NCBI GenBank assembly: GCA_023853785.1
Contig: JAJIRX010000920.1
Coordinates: 62,001 to 126,000 of the forward strand
From: Psilocybe azurescens
Lineage: Eukaryota; Basidiomycota; Agaricomycetes; Agaricales; Agrocybaceae
Direction of reading: 5' to 3'
Length of the DNA: 64,000 nt
Shown here one piece after another: positions 1 to 11,373 of the stretch (its first letter is position 1; each line of letters begins with the position of its first letter). A program made the position numbers and the translations under genes. The notes under the pieces are model-generated. The model searched no databases. It was not told where the DNA came from and worked only from the letters and a program-made list of their open reading frames with translations.

Positions 1-659
1 CCTGTCGGCCCACATATACACAAGGAAGGATCGGAATGGTAGTTTTTGAGCCCCAAGTCCGTGATTCCAGCTGCCGAGCGTTCGAGATGCTGTATAACGA
101 GACACGGGGAGATGATATGAGAATGGATAGATCCCAAATATTGAGAGAATAGAAAGATGTGACAGGCCCGGATACAACCATGAAGCCATCGAGCGAGACA
201 ATCCAGTAGCTCTCCCTGGGTCATGAAGTCCTGATTGAGTTCTAGCTTCTTGCTTATGTCGATCGAAAGCTTCCAGTTGAGCCTGGAAGGGTGCCCGGGT
301 CACTAAACATTGGTGAGGACCATGAGGATATAAAAATACTATCTGACGACCACCCACATTAAATACGACCTCGGTCTTGCCTTTGATGGCCGTTTTAACG
401 AAATTTGGAGATATGGACGTATAGCAGTTAGCGAAATACTCATTCTTCGTCTCTTTCTCGTTCAACCAATCCATCATTCGAATGGCGCCGTATTCCCACT
501 TCTGGTGCCACATCTAAAATTATGCATTGGTTCTCCATTGTAGTCTTTTCGGACAGCCTGAGGCCTGTTACGAGCTGTTACGTTAGTGATGTTCGGCCGG
601 CCGTGGTGTTGATGAGGAGCGAAGTAGCCCATCCACCACCGTAGCCCTCGCATGCGCAC
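1..659 (-). CDS. Unrecognised protein-coding gene, cut by the left edge
   Basis: Reading leftward, one frame stays open from about 518 to position 1, preceded by a good acceptor (AATTTTAG) and a possible upstream exon beginning at 659. The protein has motifs such as MWHQKWEYGAIRMMDW and FNVGGRQIVFLYPHGPH. From about 295 to 1 a second frame on the same strand looks at least as protein-like (KLELNQDFMTQGELLDCLAR), so a splice or a one-base frameshift near 290-300 (GGG/CCC runs) may join the two. I do not recognise the family. Nothing upstream fixes the start, and the 3' end lies outside the window. Coding nature is likely because two frames are open for more than 250 bases, but function is unknown. 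Confidence 0.35.
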
Positions 660-910
660 GTTTCACGGCTAGAACAATGACCAAGGATGGACGTTCTGTT
701 CAACTACTCCAGACAACCCATTCGTATTAACTTGGAATTAAAAACTAACTCGTGACCCTATCTGACCATGAATACCCTTCACATCAAAGGAGTAATAGTT
801 AGCAACGATCATATCATCATAATTTATGATTTGAAGCGACATCGTTAACGTTACCAGCTAAATAACCATACGCATTTGGTGCCATTACAGAACGAACGAG
901 CCACCTGAGC

Positions 911-2137
911 TTACGAACTTCCACTGAACCTCTTAAACCAGTTAATCACACTTCGAGCGGATTCCTCTTTGGCCCAGCCTAGTAGATAGATAGTTTAGAT
1001 GCAATGATTATAATTAGAGAGAGACGAAACTCGGCCCAGTCAAGATTGAAGATCACTTACGCGGTTGATCGACGTTGGGATCACCCCGAGTGGCGAATCC
1101 GTGGGATACGCCAGAGAAAACTTGAACGTGGTAGGTCGCTTTATGTTCAGCCAAAATGTCCTCTGCGCGGCGACGCGACTCCGAAGGGAATGTATGGTCG
1201 ACCTCTGTATCATTGGGAGTCAGCAAATAGACTGGGGTTTCCTTTCGGTCATTCAAGTACCTGCGCAGGAAAGCAGCAAGGGCTCTAAAAGATGCAAATA
1301 AAATCGCCACAGAGACTGTTAGAAGTGTATTCATGAGAAGCGGTTGCACGTACTTTTCAGATTTCGGAAGTGGTCTTCGTTTAGGAATGCTGGGTGAGCG
1401 AACGCAGCTGGGTTTGGAATAGTTAAATATATGTGCGTCAACTAGGAAGATTTGAAGCACAGTACCTGCGACAACATCGTCCGTGGTCGCTATTTCGAGT
1501 GCGAAGGGACCACCAAAGCAATATCCTACACATATTATTTAGGTGGTCAGTACTATGATCAAAGGAAATGCTGTTGAAATTAGTTTTACCGACTGCGCTG
1601 TATTTTGCATCAGATCCTGACGTTCCCGGTAGCATTTAGTCTCGTGAATCGTTTTGCTGATTTGACATACCGTAAATCTCACGAACAGCTTTGATCCACT
1701 TCGGAGTCTCCTCCGTGGCTGCTTTGCGCGATTTCGCGAACCATGCATCTCTGTCCCAGTTGGGCTCTTCGGTATGACGCGAAATAGGATCGCCAAAGAA
1801 ATAATCAATTCCAAGCACAAAGAAGCCTTATAATGAGATCATGATTTTAAGCTTTAGCAATGAATGTCATCACGATTGACAATATATGCATACCGTTAGA
1901 AGCGAAGTAGTCCTGCAGAAGCTGGGCGTTGACGTAAAAGGGGCCAAAGACATCGGCGAAGAAAAGAACGACTTTCTTGGGGCCTGTGGTATCCGTCGGG
2001 GGCTCGGAGACGTAGGTCTCTATGTCTGCGATTTTGATGACCTTGCCCACTGGGTCGCCAAAGTGCTTTACACCCTGCACACAACAGTCTCCAGGAGGAC
2101 CGGCAAGAACAGGAGAGGTGTTGGAGTTCGACGACAT
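911..2137 (-). CDS. Dienelactone hydrolase family protein
   Basis: An alpha/beta hydrolase of the DLH type, about 245 residues after splicing, which is the normal family length. Exons read MSSNSNTSPVLAGPP..., then GIDYFFGDPISRHTEEPN, a short SDAKYSAV exon, GYCFGGPFALEIATTDD, AFAHPAFLNEDHFRNLK, IYLLTPNDTEVDHTF... and a last exon ending in VINWFKRFSGSS and a stop at 911. The nucleophile elbow is G-Y-C-F-G-G (Cys nucleophile, as in DLH), the acid is probably an Asp in TPNDTEVD, and the His is in SGVSHGF. All introns are GT-AG and phases match, for example donor at 1893/acceptor before 1826. No signal peptide is seen, so it is probably cytosolic. Fungal members hydrolyse assorted esters and lactones; the substrate here cannot be told. 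Confidence 0.9.
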
Positions 2138-2969
2138 TGCTCTAATAATCGATCTGTTTGCTTGTTGAACTTTACCGCGTGTGGGTGGTGACGGTCTGGA
2201 GAGATAAGACGACTGGGTGTGAATCCCACTGCGGGCTGTGACTTTGGCTTTTATATCGATGGTGGCTCTATCGTGAGAAATGAGGCTCACAAAAACCGGC
2301 TTGAGGGTATTATGACGAACTATCACGGAATGCTTGGGTCAGCTGCAAAGTATACATATGGAAGGATTTAAAATATGTCGAACGACAGTCATTCGAGGAT
2401 ATCATCATGGTAAAAAGAAGGTTGATGGGCACACAGGCACAGACGTACATGCGACTCTGAGACTCTTTGACATGCATCGATTCATCGTCACCGCTTGTTC
2501 TTGCACGAGGATTTAAGAGTAACTTAGGCGCTCGGAATGAAAAAAAGAGATACAACTTGGCAGGGAGAACCTCAGGGTCGTAAATTGAATTGCAATGGAC
2601 TAATCAGTGAGAGTCATGGTTTGGTCGATGTCGACTTGTGGGAAACCTCACCTCAATTATAAACTCTTGCGAGATCTCCGTATTGTGTATCCCACAGGCT
2701 CTCATAAATAAGCCATATGAATTGTATGCCTCAAGCATGAATATTTCCGAGGGTTCAAACGTTCAAGCTTCAAGACTGACCTGCAAAATATAAGTGTGTT
2801 GTCAGCTAGTGAGAGAAACCAAGTCAAGTTGCTAGAAAACCGGAATCGCACTGAGCGGGTACACGGGCCGTACACATTCCCACAATCACAAAAAAGTTGT
2901 ACCGCTAAAATCCAAAAGCCATTGCACCTCTTTTCACAAACTCTTCAAGTATTCCCACTTTTAATCGAT
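2138..2969. other. Intergenic, shared promoter of two divergent genes
   Basis: About 830 bases between the divergent dienelactone hydrolase and UTP16-like genes. Only short overlapping open frames without splice partners or family resemblance are seen. No RNA gene or repeat was recognised. Confidence 0.5.
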
Positions 2970-4042
2970 ATGGCCCCCAAATCCAAAAGCAACATCAGAT
3001 TCAGACTCAGGATCAAACTCAGATTCAGATGTACCTGAAGCAATCTCACTATCTCAGTCCAAAAAACCGCAGAAAAGCTCGAAATTTCACGGCAGAATGC
3101 GCTGAGAGCCGAGCGCCAGAGCAAGCGTGCGGAGAATCAACAGAGAGATAAGAGCTTGAAGGAGCGTGCGGAGAAGAATAAGAGCTTGTTGAAAGGCAAA
3201 GGCAAAGGAAAACAGAGAGAGGAGAGTAAAGTCAAGGAGCAGGACTCCGACGAGGAGAATCAGGAAGATGAGGATGGTGAGGACGAGGATGAGGAAGATG
3301 AAGCCGCCGATGGTCTGGAAGAGAGAATGAGACGTGCTATGAGGGAAGCCCAGGAGGAAGATGAAGACTCAGAGGACGACGACGAGTTCGAAGGCTTCGA
3401 GGGTGTTCGGCTTAATGAGGACGGCGAATCAGGCGACGAAGAAAGCGACGAAGACGAAGACAGCGACTCAGGCGACAGCAGTCCCTCCCAGGACGCCGAA
3501 TCGGATTCACAAGCAGCCTCAGAATCCGATGAAGAAGATGGCGGTGAAGAAGAACAAGAATTCCAAACACCTCCCACAAAGCCCGTCAAAACCAAATTTA
3601 ACCCTGAGCATCTCCCCGACGAAATCTTCGCAGCTGCATTCGCCTCACAATCAAATACAAAACGGACCTTCGGCGACACTGAAAACGACGATTCAACCGC
3701 TGCTGCATCACGGCCTTCGAAAAAGCGGAAACGCGCCACTAAATCCAACTCCCTAAAGGATGTTCTCGTTGGGTGGGTTTATGACCTTTTAATCAGAATT
3801 CAGGATTACTAAAGAACACATTACGATAACGATATTAAAGCTCACGCGCAATCCGAGTCCTAGAAACACCCTCCCATCCAAAAACACCGTCAACTCTGCC
3901 TTCCCGAAAAATCAGAAAATTCATGGACAGGACTCTCGCTTTCAAAGATGGAAAGCAACGTGCGAAGGGATGGGAACGCAGATCAGGCGCGTTTACTTTA
4001 TTTTTATGTCGACCTGAACTGACAGTTATCGCGTTCCCTTAG
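2970..4042 (+). CDS. Bud21/UTP16-like nucleolar protein (frame broken twice)
   Basis: Predicted order: MAPKSK start at 2970, a Ser/Asp-rich N-terminus, a basic helical stretch (KTAEKLEISRQNALRAERQ), a long acidic Glu/Asp tract, the motif HLPDEIFAAAFAS, a KKRKR-type nuclear localisation signal and, after an intron at 3773-3840 (branch tactaa), a conserved-looking basic tail KIRKFMDRTLAFKDGKQR. This order resembles yeast Bud21/Utp16, a U3 snoRNA-associated small-subunit processome protein; the match is by pattern only. The N-terminal 30 residues lie in a different frame: one A too many in the run 2985-2988 and one too few in 3061-3066 cancel out and restore a natural protein. Either sequencing indels or a true later start would explain this. 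Stop at 4040-4042. An alternative is a generic acidic nucleolar protein. Confidence 0.58.
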
Positions 4043-4275
4043 TTAATATTGGCGTTCTCCGACAAGGCAGTGGCCCGGCGGCTAATTTCGTCAGGAACCA
4101 AAGCTGATGAAAGCCATTGCTCTAAATATTATAGAAGGCAACATGCAATTCTCAAAAAGTAATGTATATACATAATGATGTTATAAGTATCTTGGAAAGA
4201 GGTTACAGCTTTCTAGGTTTCAAAATGCGATTCCACGGTGGGATAGGGACCGCGATACTTACATGACGTGTTCGG

Positions 4276-5103
4276 TTGCTCTCACAGTCAGGCTATTATG
4301 AACCTAGTGCTTTTGGGAAGCGCAGATTTCAAGCCCTCTGCAATTTTGCTAGGCGCGAGCTTCAAACTGTGGGTAGATCACCCGAGGAGCCAATAAAATA
4401 CCCCGGGGAACATCTTGACCGCTCCATCACTGAGGGCGGAGGTTTTTATGCGGGAACGTTGAATTCGACTCTCAATGCGCGGTACATATTGGTGGGCAAG
4501 CTCGGGTGGGGCATGCATTCTAGCGTTTGGCTAGCGCGAGATACAAAGTGAGCGCATATATGTACAATATTGGCAAGCAGCTTGTCTCATTTCGTCTGTT
4601 GCTACTGCGCCCATATAGACTTGAACATACCTTTTACTATGGTTATGTCGCTACGGTGAACAGTCTTTAGATATTCGAATTTCTGACTGGCAGATGGCTC
4701 TTTAACCCAAAGAGCGGGCCAAATTGGAGCCCCGAGAAATACCATCTTGCTTACATACCCGACTATGCAGGGAACAATTCGATCCCACATACGTCAGGGA
4801 GGGGAAACACTTTGACAAATATTTTACACCCGAAGGTAAGTTGGCTCGTCAATAGTTGCTTTACACTGAGGATAACTACTGGTGTTGGAGGTACGAATTG
4901 CATTGCATTTATGCACATAGGCTGTTTGTTACTCGGGCTTTCCAACTTTCAGACTCTAGAGCAGGCTCTGGGCAATTATAAAGTTTTTTAAGTGATATTG
5001 ACGTGCCACTTTGTGTCGATTTTTTGAAGTCGATGTTAAGGCTGAAGCCTTCGGATCGAGCTAGTGTTGCGGAACTGCTCGAGCATGCGTGGATTAAATC
5101 TTG
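4276..5103 (+). pseudogene. SRPK-type protein kinase relic lacking the catalytic core
   Basis: The first exon (to 4551, donor GTGAGC) is a clear SRPK N-terminus: EEPIKYPGEHLDRSI, then ARYILVGKLGWGMHSSVWLA with the glycine-rich loop. The next recognisable exon, after an acceptor near 4661, starts at subdomain X (IFEFLTGRWLFNPKSG), followed by a frame change near 4770 into REQFDPTYVREGKHFDKYF, and a last exon SMLRLKPSDRASVAELLEHA ending with TGA at 5103. Everything between is missing: the invariant Lys, the HRD catalytic loop and the DFG segment. A T run at 4984-4989 carries one extra T relative to the expected frame. The core deletion cannot be a sequencing homopolymer error, so I call it a pseudogene. 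Mushrooms often carry many SRPK-like copies; this looks like a dead one. Confidence 0.72.
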
Positions 5104-5367
5104 ATTCTCTTTATGTACATGATCTAGAAGGCGAGACAAGATGTAGCTGACGAACAGTAATCTATATACATAATGGTGTTAGACACCGGGACAACATGAT
5201 ATCGATACAAACAACACGAGAAAGGTGACAAAACATAGAAAGAGGAGAAATATCAAAAGACCAAAAACAAAAATGAAACGAAAGCATAGTAAATCCACTC
5301 CAGTTTGAGCACGTTAGTCACAGGAGACTCGCCAGATAATCATACAGGCAACGCAAACACCACCTCG

Positions 5368-7319
5368 TCACTTCCTCAACACATGAGGCTCGACTAATGG
5401 GGACTTAATAACCGCCTTCCAAAGCTGCCTCCACGATATCGGATTACCCTCATCTCTGCGCATGACACAAAAGCTGCCCTCCGCGCCTCTATAGCTGAAC
5501 TTCTCGACGTCGACCCAGCCCTTGAACACTTGCTTCCTCGCGTCCCACCCGCCGATACGCATTTTGTACACTTCCACGCCGCGCTCGTTGATGCTGGGCA
5601 GGGATCCGAGCTTTGTTTTGCATTTGACATCGGGATGTTCGAGGAATTCTTGGATGAGCTTGACGAGGAGGGACGGGCCGAGGGATGAGTAGAATCGTGT
5701 GAGATGTGGGGTATAGCGTGCGCCGGCTTGGGTTTGGGACTAGATGAAGAGGCGAGTGAGTGATGGATGGTATAAGCCGAGAACGACAAACGACATACGA
5801 AAAGCATGAGGGACTGAGTAAACTGCGACTGTGCGGCAGACAGCATAACCTCGTCCACATCCATTCCACTATACAACACTCGGTCAGTCCTTGCTGTCTT
5901 TACATAGTCAGCACACGTCACGTACTCATCCATTTTGGCATCAAAGTTGGGCGCCGCAAGACCTAAATCACCGTTATCCCTGAGGGGCTGAGTGAGTCTT
6001 TGGGCCAATTCAGCAGGGTTTCCAGTAGCAGCCAGTTGACTTGGTCTATGTATCTTTGGTCAGCGGGGTCTACTGATATGTGTAAAGAATGTGAAAATAC
6101 CTCATGCACCAAGGATGTTGAAAAACCTCATCCAGCGACATCCGCCGCGCGGGATCCACGGTCAACATCCCTTTGATTAGTGCTAAACAAATCTCGTCAA
6201 TTGTGAGCCCTGCTTCTAGGACAAAGGGACAACGTACACATAGGTTCGAAAGGGATCCTCCTCCAAGGATCTTCAGCAAATATCTCTCCAGACACGTACC
6301 GACAAAACTCGGGGCTGCTCAAGGTAGGTTCGTCCCATGGTGTATCTGACGTGTGTCTAATGAATATGAATTACTACGAATGACAGAAGTGACGCACTTC
6401 CAGCTAGCAGAGTGAACAGGATGACACCAATACCCCAAACATCGATCGGTTCCGCATGATAGGGTTTCTCACTGTTCAGCTAAAAAATCTACCATCAGAA
6501 TCGAATTGTGGAATGTTTGGATCGAGCAGATGTACTTCTGGGGCGACATAAGGTAGACTTCCACATCTCTCTGTCAGCGTCCGTGTCTTTCCAGATTCTT
6601 TGAGGCGAAACACAGCAGACAAGCCAAAATCGGTGATTTTGAGTGTTCCCGCAGCATCAAGTAGTAAGTTTTCGGGTTTTAGATCACGGTGGCATACTCC
6701 TTGTGAGTGGATGTATTCCTGAGCGAGTGTCAGTTTGTGTTCCTGCAAATGGTAGCAGGCAGCGTACCATGCCTGATATAAGCTGGTTGAAATACAGGTG
6801 AGCAACATCTTCGCTCACGCCGACATCCGCAGCTGAAACGAAAGTTTAGATTCACCCATGACCTGACAGCAATTAACGCACCAATTTTATCAAACAGATC
6901 CCCGCCACTTGCCAGCTCGAGGAGCATGTATATCCCCGGTACATATATCAGCTTGTGCTTCAGTTCGACCGCCACTGCATTCATGAATTCCAGGACGTTC
7001 TCGTGTTTCAAAGCGGTGTGTATTCGCATCTCCTTCTCGATGGCTTTCCGTTCTTTGTCTGTCGTTTCTTCGTTGAACATTATGAGTTTACATGCTGCAA
7101 CCCTGTGCTCGGGTATGTTGACAGCTCGAAAGACGCTAAATAATTCTTTTCTTTCATAACTAAAATCATATGCGGTACTTTGCTTTCATACCTCGAAAAG
7201 CCACCTCCTCCAATTTGTTCAACCAGTTCGTATCCTGCGCCCCATTTCGCATCAGATGGATGGAATATAGTCGACAAATTGAACTTACCGACAATCTTGG
7301 GGTATTTAGGACCTGCCAT
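5368..7319 (-). CDS. chk1: Checkpoint kinase Chk1
   Basis: Ser/Thr kinase of the DNA-damage and replication checkpoint, acting in the nucleus downstream of ATR. Exon 1 (7319-7289, [10 protein letters not shown]) splices to [11 protein letters not shown] (glycine loop), then AACKLI (invariant Lys), [30 protein letters not shown] (catalytic loop), [10 protein letters not shown] (DFG), [10 protein letters not shown], the Chk1-typical [14 protein letters not shown] and FQHPW. A C-terminal regulatory part ([20 protein letters not shown] ... [20 protein letters not shown]) matches the KA1-like domain of Chk1 and ends at 5368. Most introns are clean GT-AG in phase. Between about 6180 and 6250 the only in-frame join I find needs a 28-nt intron, too short to be normal, so that boundary is uncertain. 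A 57-nt intron just after NFDAKMD is likely. Confidence 0.93.
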
Positions 7320-7423
7320 GGGTATATTGATAGCGATGTACAAGGATATAGGGTTTGAATGTAAGTAAAAGACAGGTTATAAGTATTATTTGTAAATGGT
7401 ATTTGCTTACAATTTTTATTAAC

Positions 7424-7446
7424 ACGCGTCTCATCACATGCACGTG
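7424..7446. promoter_or_regulatory. MluI cell-cycle box and E-box upstream of chk1
   Basis: ACGCGT lies at 7424-7429 and CACGTG at 7441-7446, about 105-127 bases upstream of the chk1 start codon. ACGCGT is the MBF-bound element of G1/S genes in yeasts. Its use here is inference from position. Confidence 0.4.
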
Positions 7447-8362
7447 ATATTATGTCACTTAGTGTCACACCAGCTATGGCCAGCCCATTCAACGTCTCTC
7501 CTGCCATTTCCACCATCCTATTGAGACCTTGATTGCTCCTAGATATCATTGCTAATGACGGTATGTAACAGTGTGTAACTTGATCACTGGCAGGTATGTC
7601 GTCTTCGGCGTCGGACCTCGCCCTGGAAAGTTGCTCTGGAGCCGGAAAATCGAAAACAGCGACCAAACAGCGACTCCGCTGATCTTGCTGTGATCCATGA
7701 AACTCGGTATTCGGCGCTTATTATATGGGGCATTTTATAGCCACGTTTTTTGAGGCTCCTTCGCGCCTCAGTTGAACTTCGCGCCCTCATGCAGCCTCAT
7801 GCCTGACTCTCCTAACCCTCGGTCTTTCGGAATCGACGAGAACAGCTAGGGACAACTGCGTAATTGTCGATGGGATTACGGCACAATTCATGTTTCATTC
7901 ATGGCGTACATTTATTCGCAACGAGAAGAGATCAGACGTCCCATTGCGTGAGTGTGCATACATGTTACGGGATGTATGATGCATACTTATTAAGATACTC
8001 GAACATGGCAGCTTGATCCGTTGAGTGAGGATCCTGATTAATCAGGGATCGCTCAAGTGGCCGAGATGGGCGTCTTTTCTCTAGATGGACGTGGAGGGCT
8101 CAAACGCTCAAACTACAGGGATTTATCACGTTTTCGAAATGCCGATCACAGATAACTGTTGGATTCGTGACCGCAACTTATTGAAATGCTCGGCTCGCCT
8201 ATTCGGGGAACCAAAATGATCTTTGAAGGACTAAACCCCTGGGCGCTGTGACATAACAACTGAAGATGGAGAGCAAAGTATATAAAAATGATTGACATGA
8301 TTTCATTGTGAATCCTTTTGCGTTGTCTTTGGCTGCACCCCTCAATTTACTGACTTCTAGAC
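7447..8362. other. Intergenic between divergent chk1 and the P450 gene
   Basis: About 900 bases. Open frames are present on the minus strand around 7584-7790, but they show no splice structure or family signal. No RNA gene seen. A possible TATA-like tataaaaatg lies at 8280-8289, about 75 bases upstream of the P450 start. Confidence 0.4.
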
Positions 8363-10983
8363 ATGCACATCGCAACACTTTTTTCTCGCTTACCATTTTC
8401 ATCCACAGATGTTCTTCTATATCTTGTAGCTCTCTACTCCCTCGTACGACTGTTGAACAGGCTTCTTCGTTACTTCTTGAGGTCTCGCAGTCCGTTCGAT
8501 GATCTGCCAGGTCCACGTCCAGTGTCGTGGGTCATGGGTAAGATCTTATTGGCAAAGGATGTCCATGTCGACTGATATTCACGGCAATTGGATCTACAGG
8601 CAATTTGGGCCAACTCTTCAATGCGAAGGGTCTGCCTTTCCATCAATCGCTCGTAGACATGTATGGAGGGATGGTCAAAGTATATGGCTTTTTCGGAGTA
8701 CGTGGTTGCTTTATAGCCCTCGTTTGTCATTCTTGTTACTTACTACAGATCGAGGGTAGGACGAGCAACTGTATATTGCGGACCCTCGCGCGCTGCAGAG
8801 CATCATAATCAAAGACCAAGATTCTTTTGAGGAGACGACTGTTTTTACAGAGTAAGTGCTTCTGCCCAGAGCTTTTAAATGCTGTGTGTAGAGCAACTTC
8901 TCTTTGTAGGACCAATAAAGTCATTTTTGGGCCGGGTCTTGTGGCTACCATAGGTGAGTGATCGTCTTGCAGAAAATGTTATCCTTTGACCTTAATCAAT
9001 CTTATAATTTGTAATAGGCGAACAACATAAACGACAAAGACGGGTTGTGAACCCAATTTTCGCAATTCCCCATTTGAAAAAACTTACACCAGTGTTCTAT
9101 GAGATTGCGGAAAAGGTGAGGCTACTGCTCAGATTGAGTTCATGGTTAAAAACATTTCTTCTGACTCTAATGATATTCTACACTATAGCTGGCTGATGTC
9201 ATGCAGGCGGAGATTGATAGAAAAACATCTCCTGTGGATGATAATGGGCAGCATAACTCGTCGACCACGAGCTCTGAAAAGAGAGATGGGGGAGGAACTG
9301 TGATGGATATTTCCGACTGGATGTGCCGTGTGGCCTTGGAGTCAGTAGGACAAACGCTGTTGGGTTACTCGTTCGACCCCCTCGATTCACCTCACAATAA
9401 TCCTTACACATCCGCGATAAAGGAACTCATGTATGTGCTGTTATTTGATGCTTTCATCCTTGTGATGAAGGGTTTAGAGCCACGCTGACTGGACACGCCT
9501 TAGCCCGACTTTGTTCTCGCTCGCTCTTGTGCGCCAGTTCGCACCTTTTCTGGCGAAACTAGGCTCACCATCTTTCAGACGGAAATTGGTAGAATGGACA
9601 CCGCATAAAGCGGTGCAGAAGGTTTTGAATATGTCTGATGTCATGCATGAGACGGCTATGGATATTTTGGAGAAGAAGAGAGCCCAGATGCATGGGAATG
9701 ACCCAAAGCACGAGGACGACGATAAAGATATTATAAGTATTTTGCGTGGGTTTCTTAACCATTTATTTCCCTTTGTTCTTTTCTTGACGTTGATTTAATT
9801 TCAGTGCGTCTCAATGAGAAGGCGAAGAAGGAGGGTCAGGAGCAGCTGAGCGATGCTGAACTGACTGGGCAAATGACGTGAGCCCCTCGCGATGTGTTCT
9901 CTGTTTCATGGTTTGATTTGGGTGGACAGTGTTTTAATATTTGGGGCGCAGGATACTATATCCTCGGCACTATCACGTATTTTCCATCTTCTTTCTATGA
10001 ATACCGACGTTCAGGATAGAATACGGCTAGAGCTTCAGGCAGCGTGCTCTGACAAGGAACACGGGCGTCTTGATTATGATACTCTCTCTAAGCTTCCATG
10101 GTTAGATGCCGTGGTCAAGGAAACACTTAGATTGTAAGATACAATGTTCTTCCTCCCTTCCGATGTTTCTGTATCGCCGAGCTCATCTTTTTTTTTTTTT
10201 TACTTCTGGTATTTATAGGTATCCACCAGTTCCTTTTGTCCGGCGAACGTAAGGGATATTGTGCGTTTCTACTGCATATTCGTAAATTAATTTTCTGTCT
10301 ATTTTTAGAGCTGTGAGAGAGACGGTACTGCAGTATTCTCAGACTGAAGACCAGTCAAAAATATTGTCTGTCAGAGTTCCTGCTGGAACGACGCTTTTTG
10401 TCAGCATTGCCGGTGGTAATCGATTGGAATCTGTGTGGGGGCCAGATGCTAAAAATTGGAGACCTGAGAGATGGCTGGAAGCATCGTCGAAGAATATCAA
10501 AGAAGATTCGACCGGCCACCTACCTGGAATCTATTCTGGCATGTGAGTGGCGTATTAGCTTTGGCATAACTCTATCATTGACTCGGGGTTGACCCTAATA
10601 TTAGGATGTCCTTCCTTGGGGGCGGCAGATCCTGCGTGTAAGTGAAAAAATCCCCAGTCGCTCGCTGATCTAGTGCGCTGATTGGTAGATTCCTTTTTTC
10701 AGTGGGTACAGGTTTGCTCAAATTGAGATGAGTGAGTCTAATGCAGCCTAATGTCGTCCTATATTCCGCTTCTCGAGGACTCTATTTCCGCATTGACTAT
10801 TTCTGATCCCTGATTATCATAGAGATTATCATTGCGACCCTTTTGCTGAGGTTTAAGATGTCATGCACGGAGGCGAATGTTGTTTGGAATTTGTCACAAA
10901 TTATTTCACCCTCTGTGCGCACGACTGACTCTAACGGGGTGCCTGAGGAGAGAAAGGGGCTGCCATTATTTGTGTGTAATTGA
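8363..10983 (+). CDS. Cytochrome P450 monooxygenase
   Basis: Fourteen exons joined by in-phase GT-AG introns (8363-8537, 8600-8697, 8760-8851, 8910-8953, 9018-9115, 9189 on, 9504-9745, 9805-9877, 9930-10133, 10219-10248, 10309-10542, 10605-10637, 10703-10731, 10823-10983) give a protein of about 550 residues. An N-terminal membrane anchor (DVLLYLVALYSLVRLL) is followed by the proline hinge LPGPRPVSW. The I-helix reads FGAQDTISSALSR (usually AGxDT), the K-helix is KETLRLYPPVPFVRR (ExxR), and the haem loop is FLGGGRSCVGYRFAQIEM with the Cys ligand. It is an ER-anchored haem monooxygenase of a mushroom-expanded clan; CYP family and substrate cannot be named. No biosynthetic partner gene is adjacent. 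The frame is intact throughout. Confidence 0.95.
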
Positions 10984-11373
10984 TTTCGATAATCTAATCA
11001 TAAACCCTAGTCTAAGGTCCTATTTCAACACGTTGTGATGACTTGCTGAGACTTTCTCCTTCTGTCCTTCACCGAGGTAGGGCATCAGGCACGTTGCAGA
11101 TATGTTATATATTCAAGACAATACGACTAAATTTTCTCTCCCTTTCTCAGCTCACTTTCTTTCTTACACTCAACAACATTTAATTGCATCGTCAGCCATG
11201 GAGACTTGAGTTGCCGAGGTCCATTGGGCCCTCCCCTTCTCAAGATCTTTGTTCGCTGTCTCTGGCCCACAGGCCTGGAGACCGTCCTTTTTTCAAGTGT
11301 CAAAATAGCCACCTAAAAACGAGAGACACCACCCCCACCGAACAGCACCAGTGTCGTCCTTAGTTAGGTCCCC
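10984..11373. other. Intergenic, P450 3' end and GCN2 promoter
   Basis: About 390 bases between two genes on the same strand. Pyrimidine-rich stretches (ctctccctttctcag, about 11138-11152) precede the GCN2 start. No other feature seen. Confidence 0.4.

Noticed and set aside
1053..1460. Single continuous 135-codon minus frame as its own gene
   Set aside because: It reads through an intron of the dienelactone hydrolase gene; splicing gives a proper family protein.
3260..3748. Long serine-rich open frame on the minus strand
   Set aside because: It is the mirror of the acidic Glu/Asp tract of the UTP16-like gene (GAx/GAy codons read backwards as Ser-rich).
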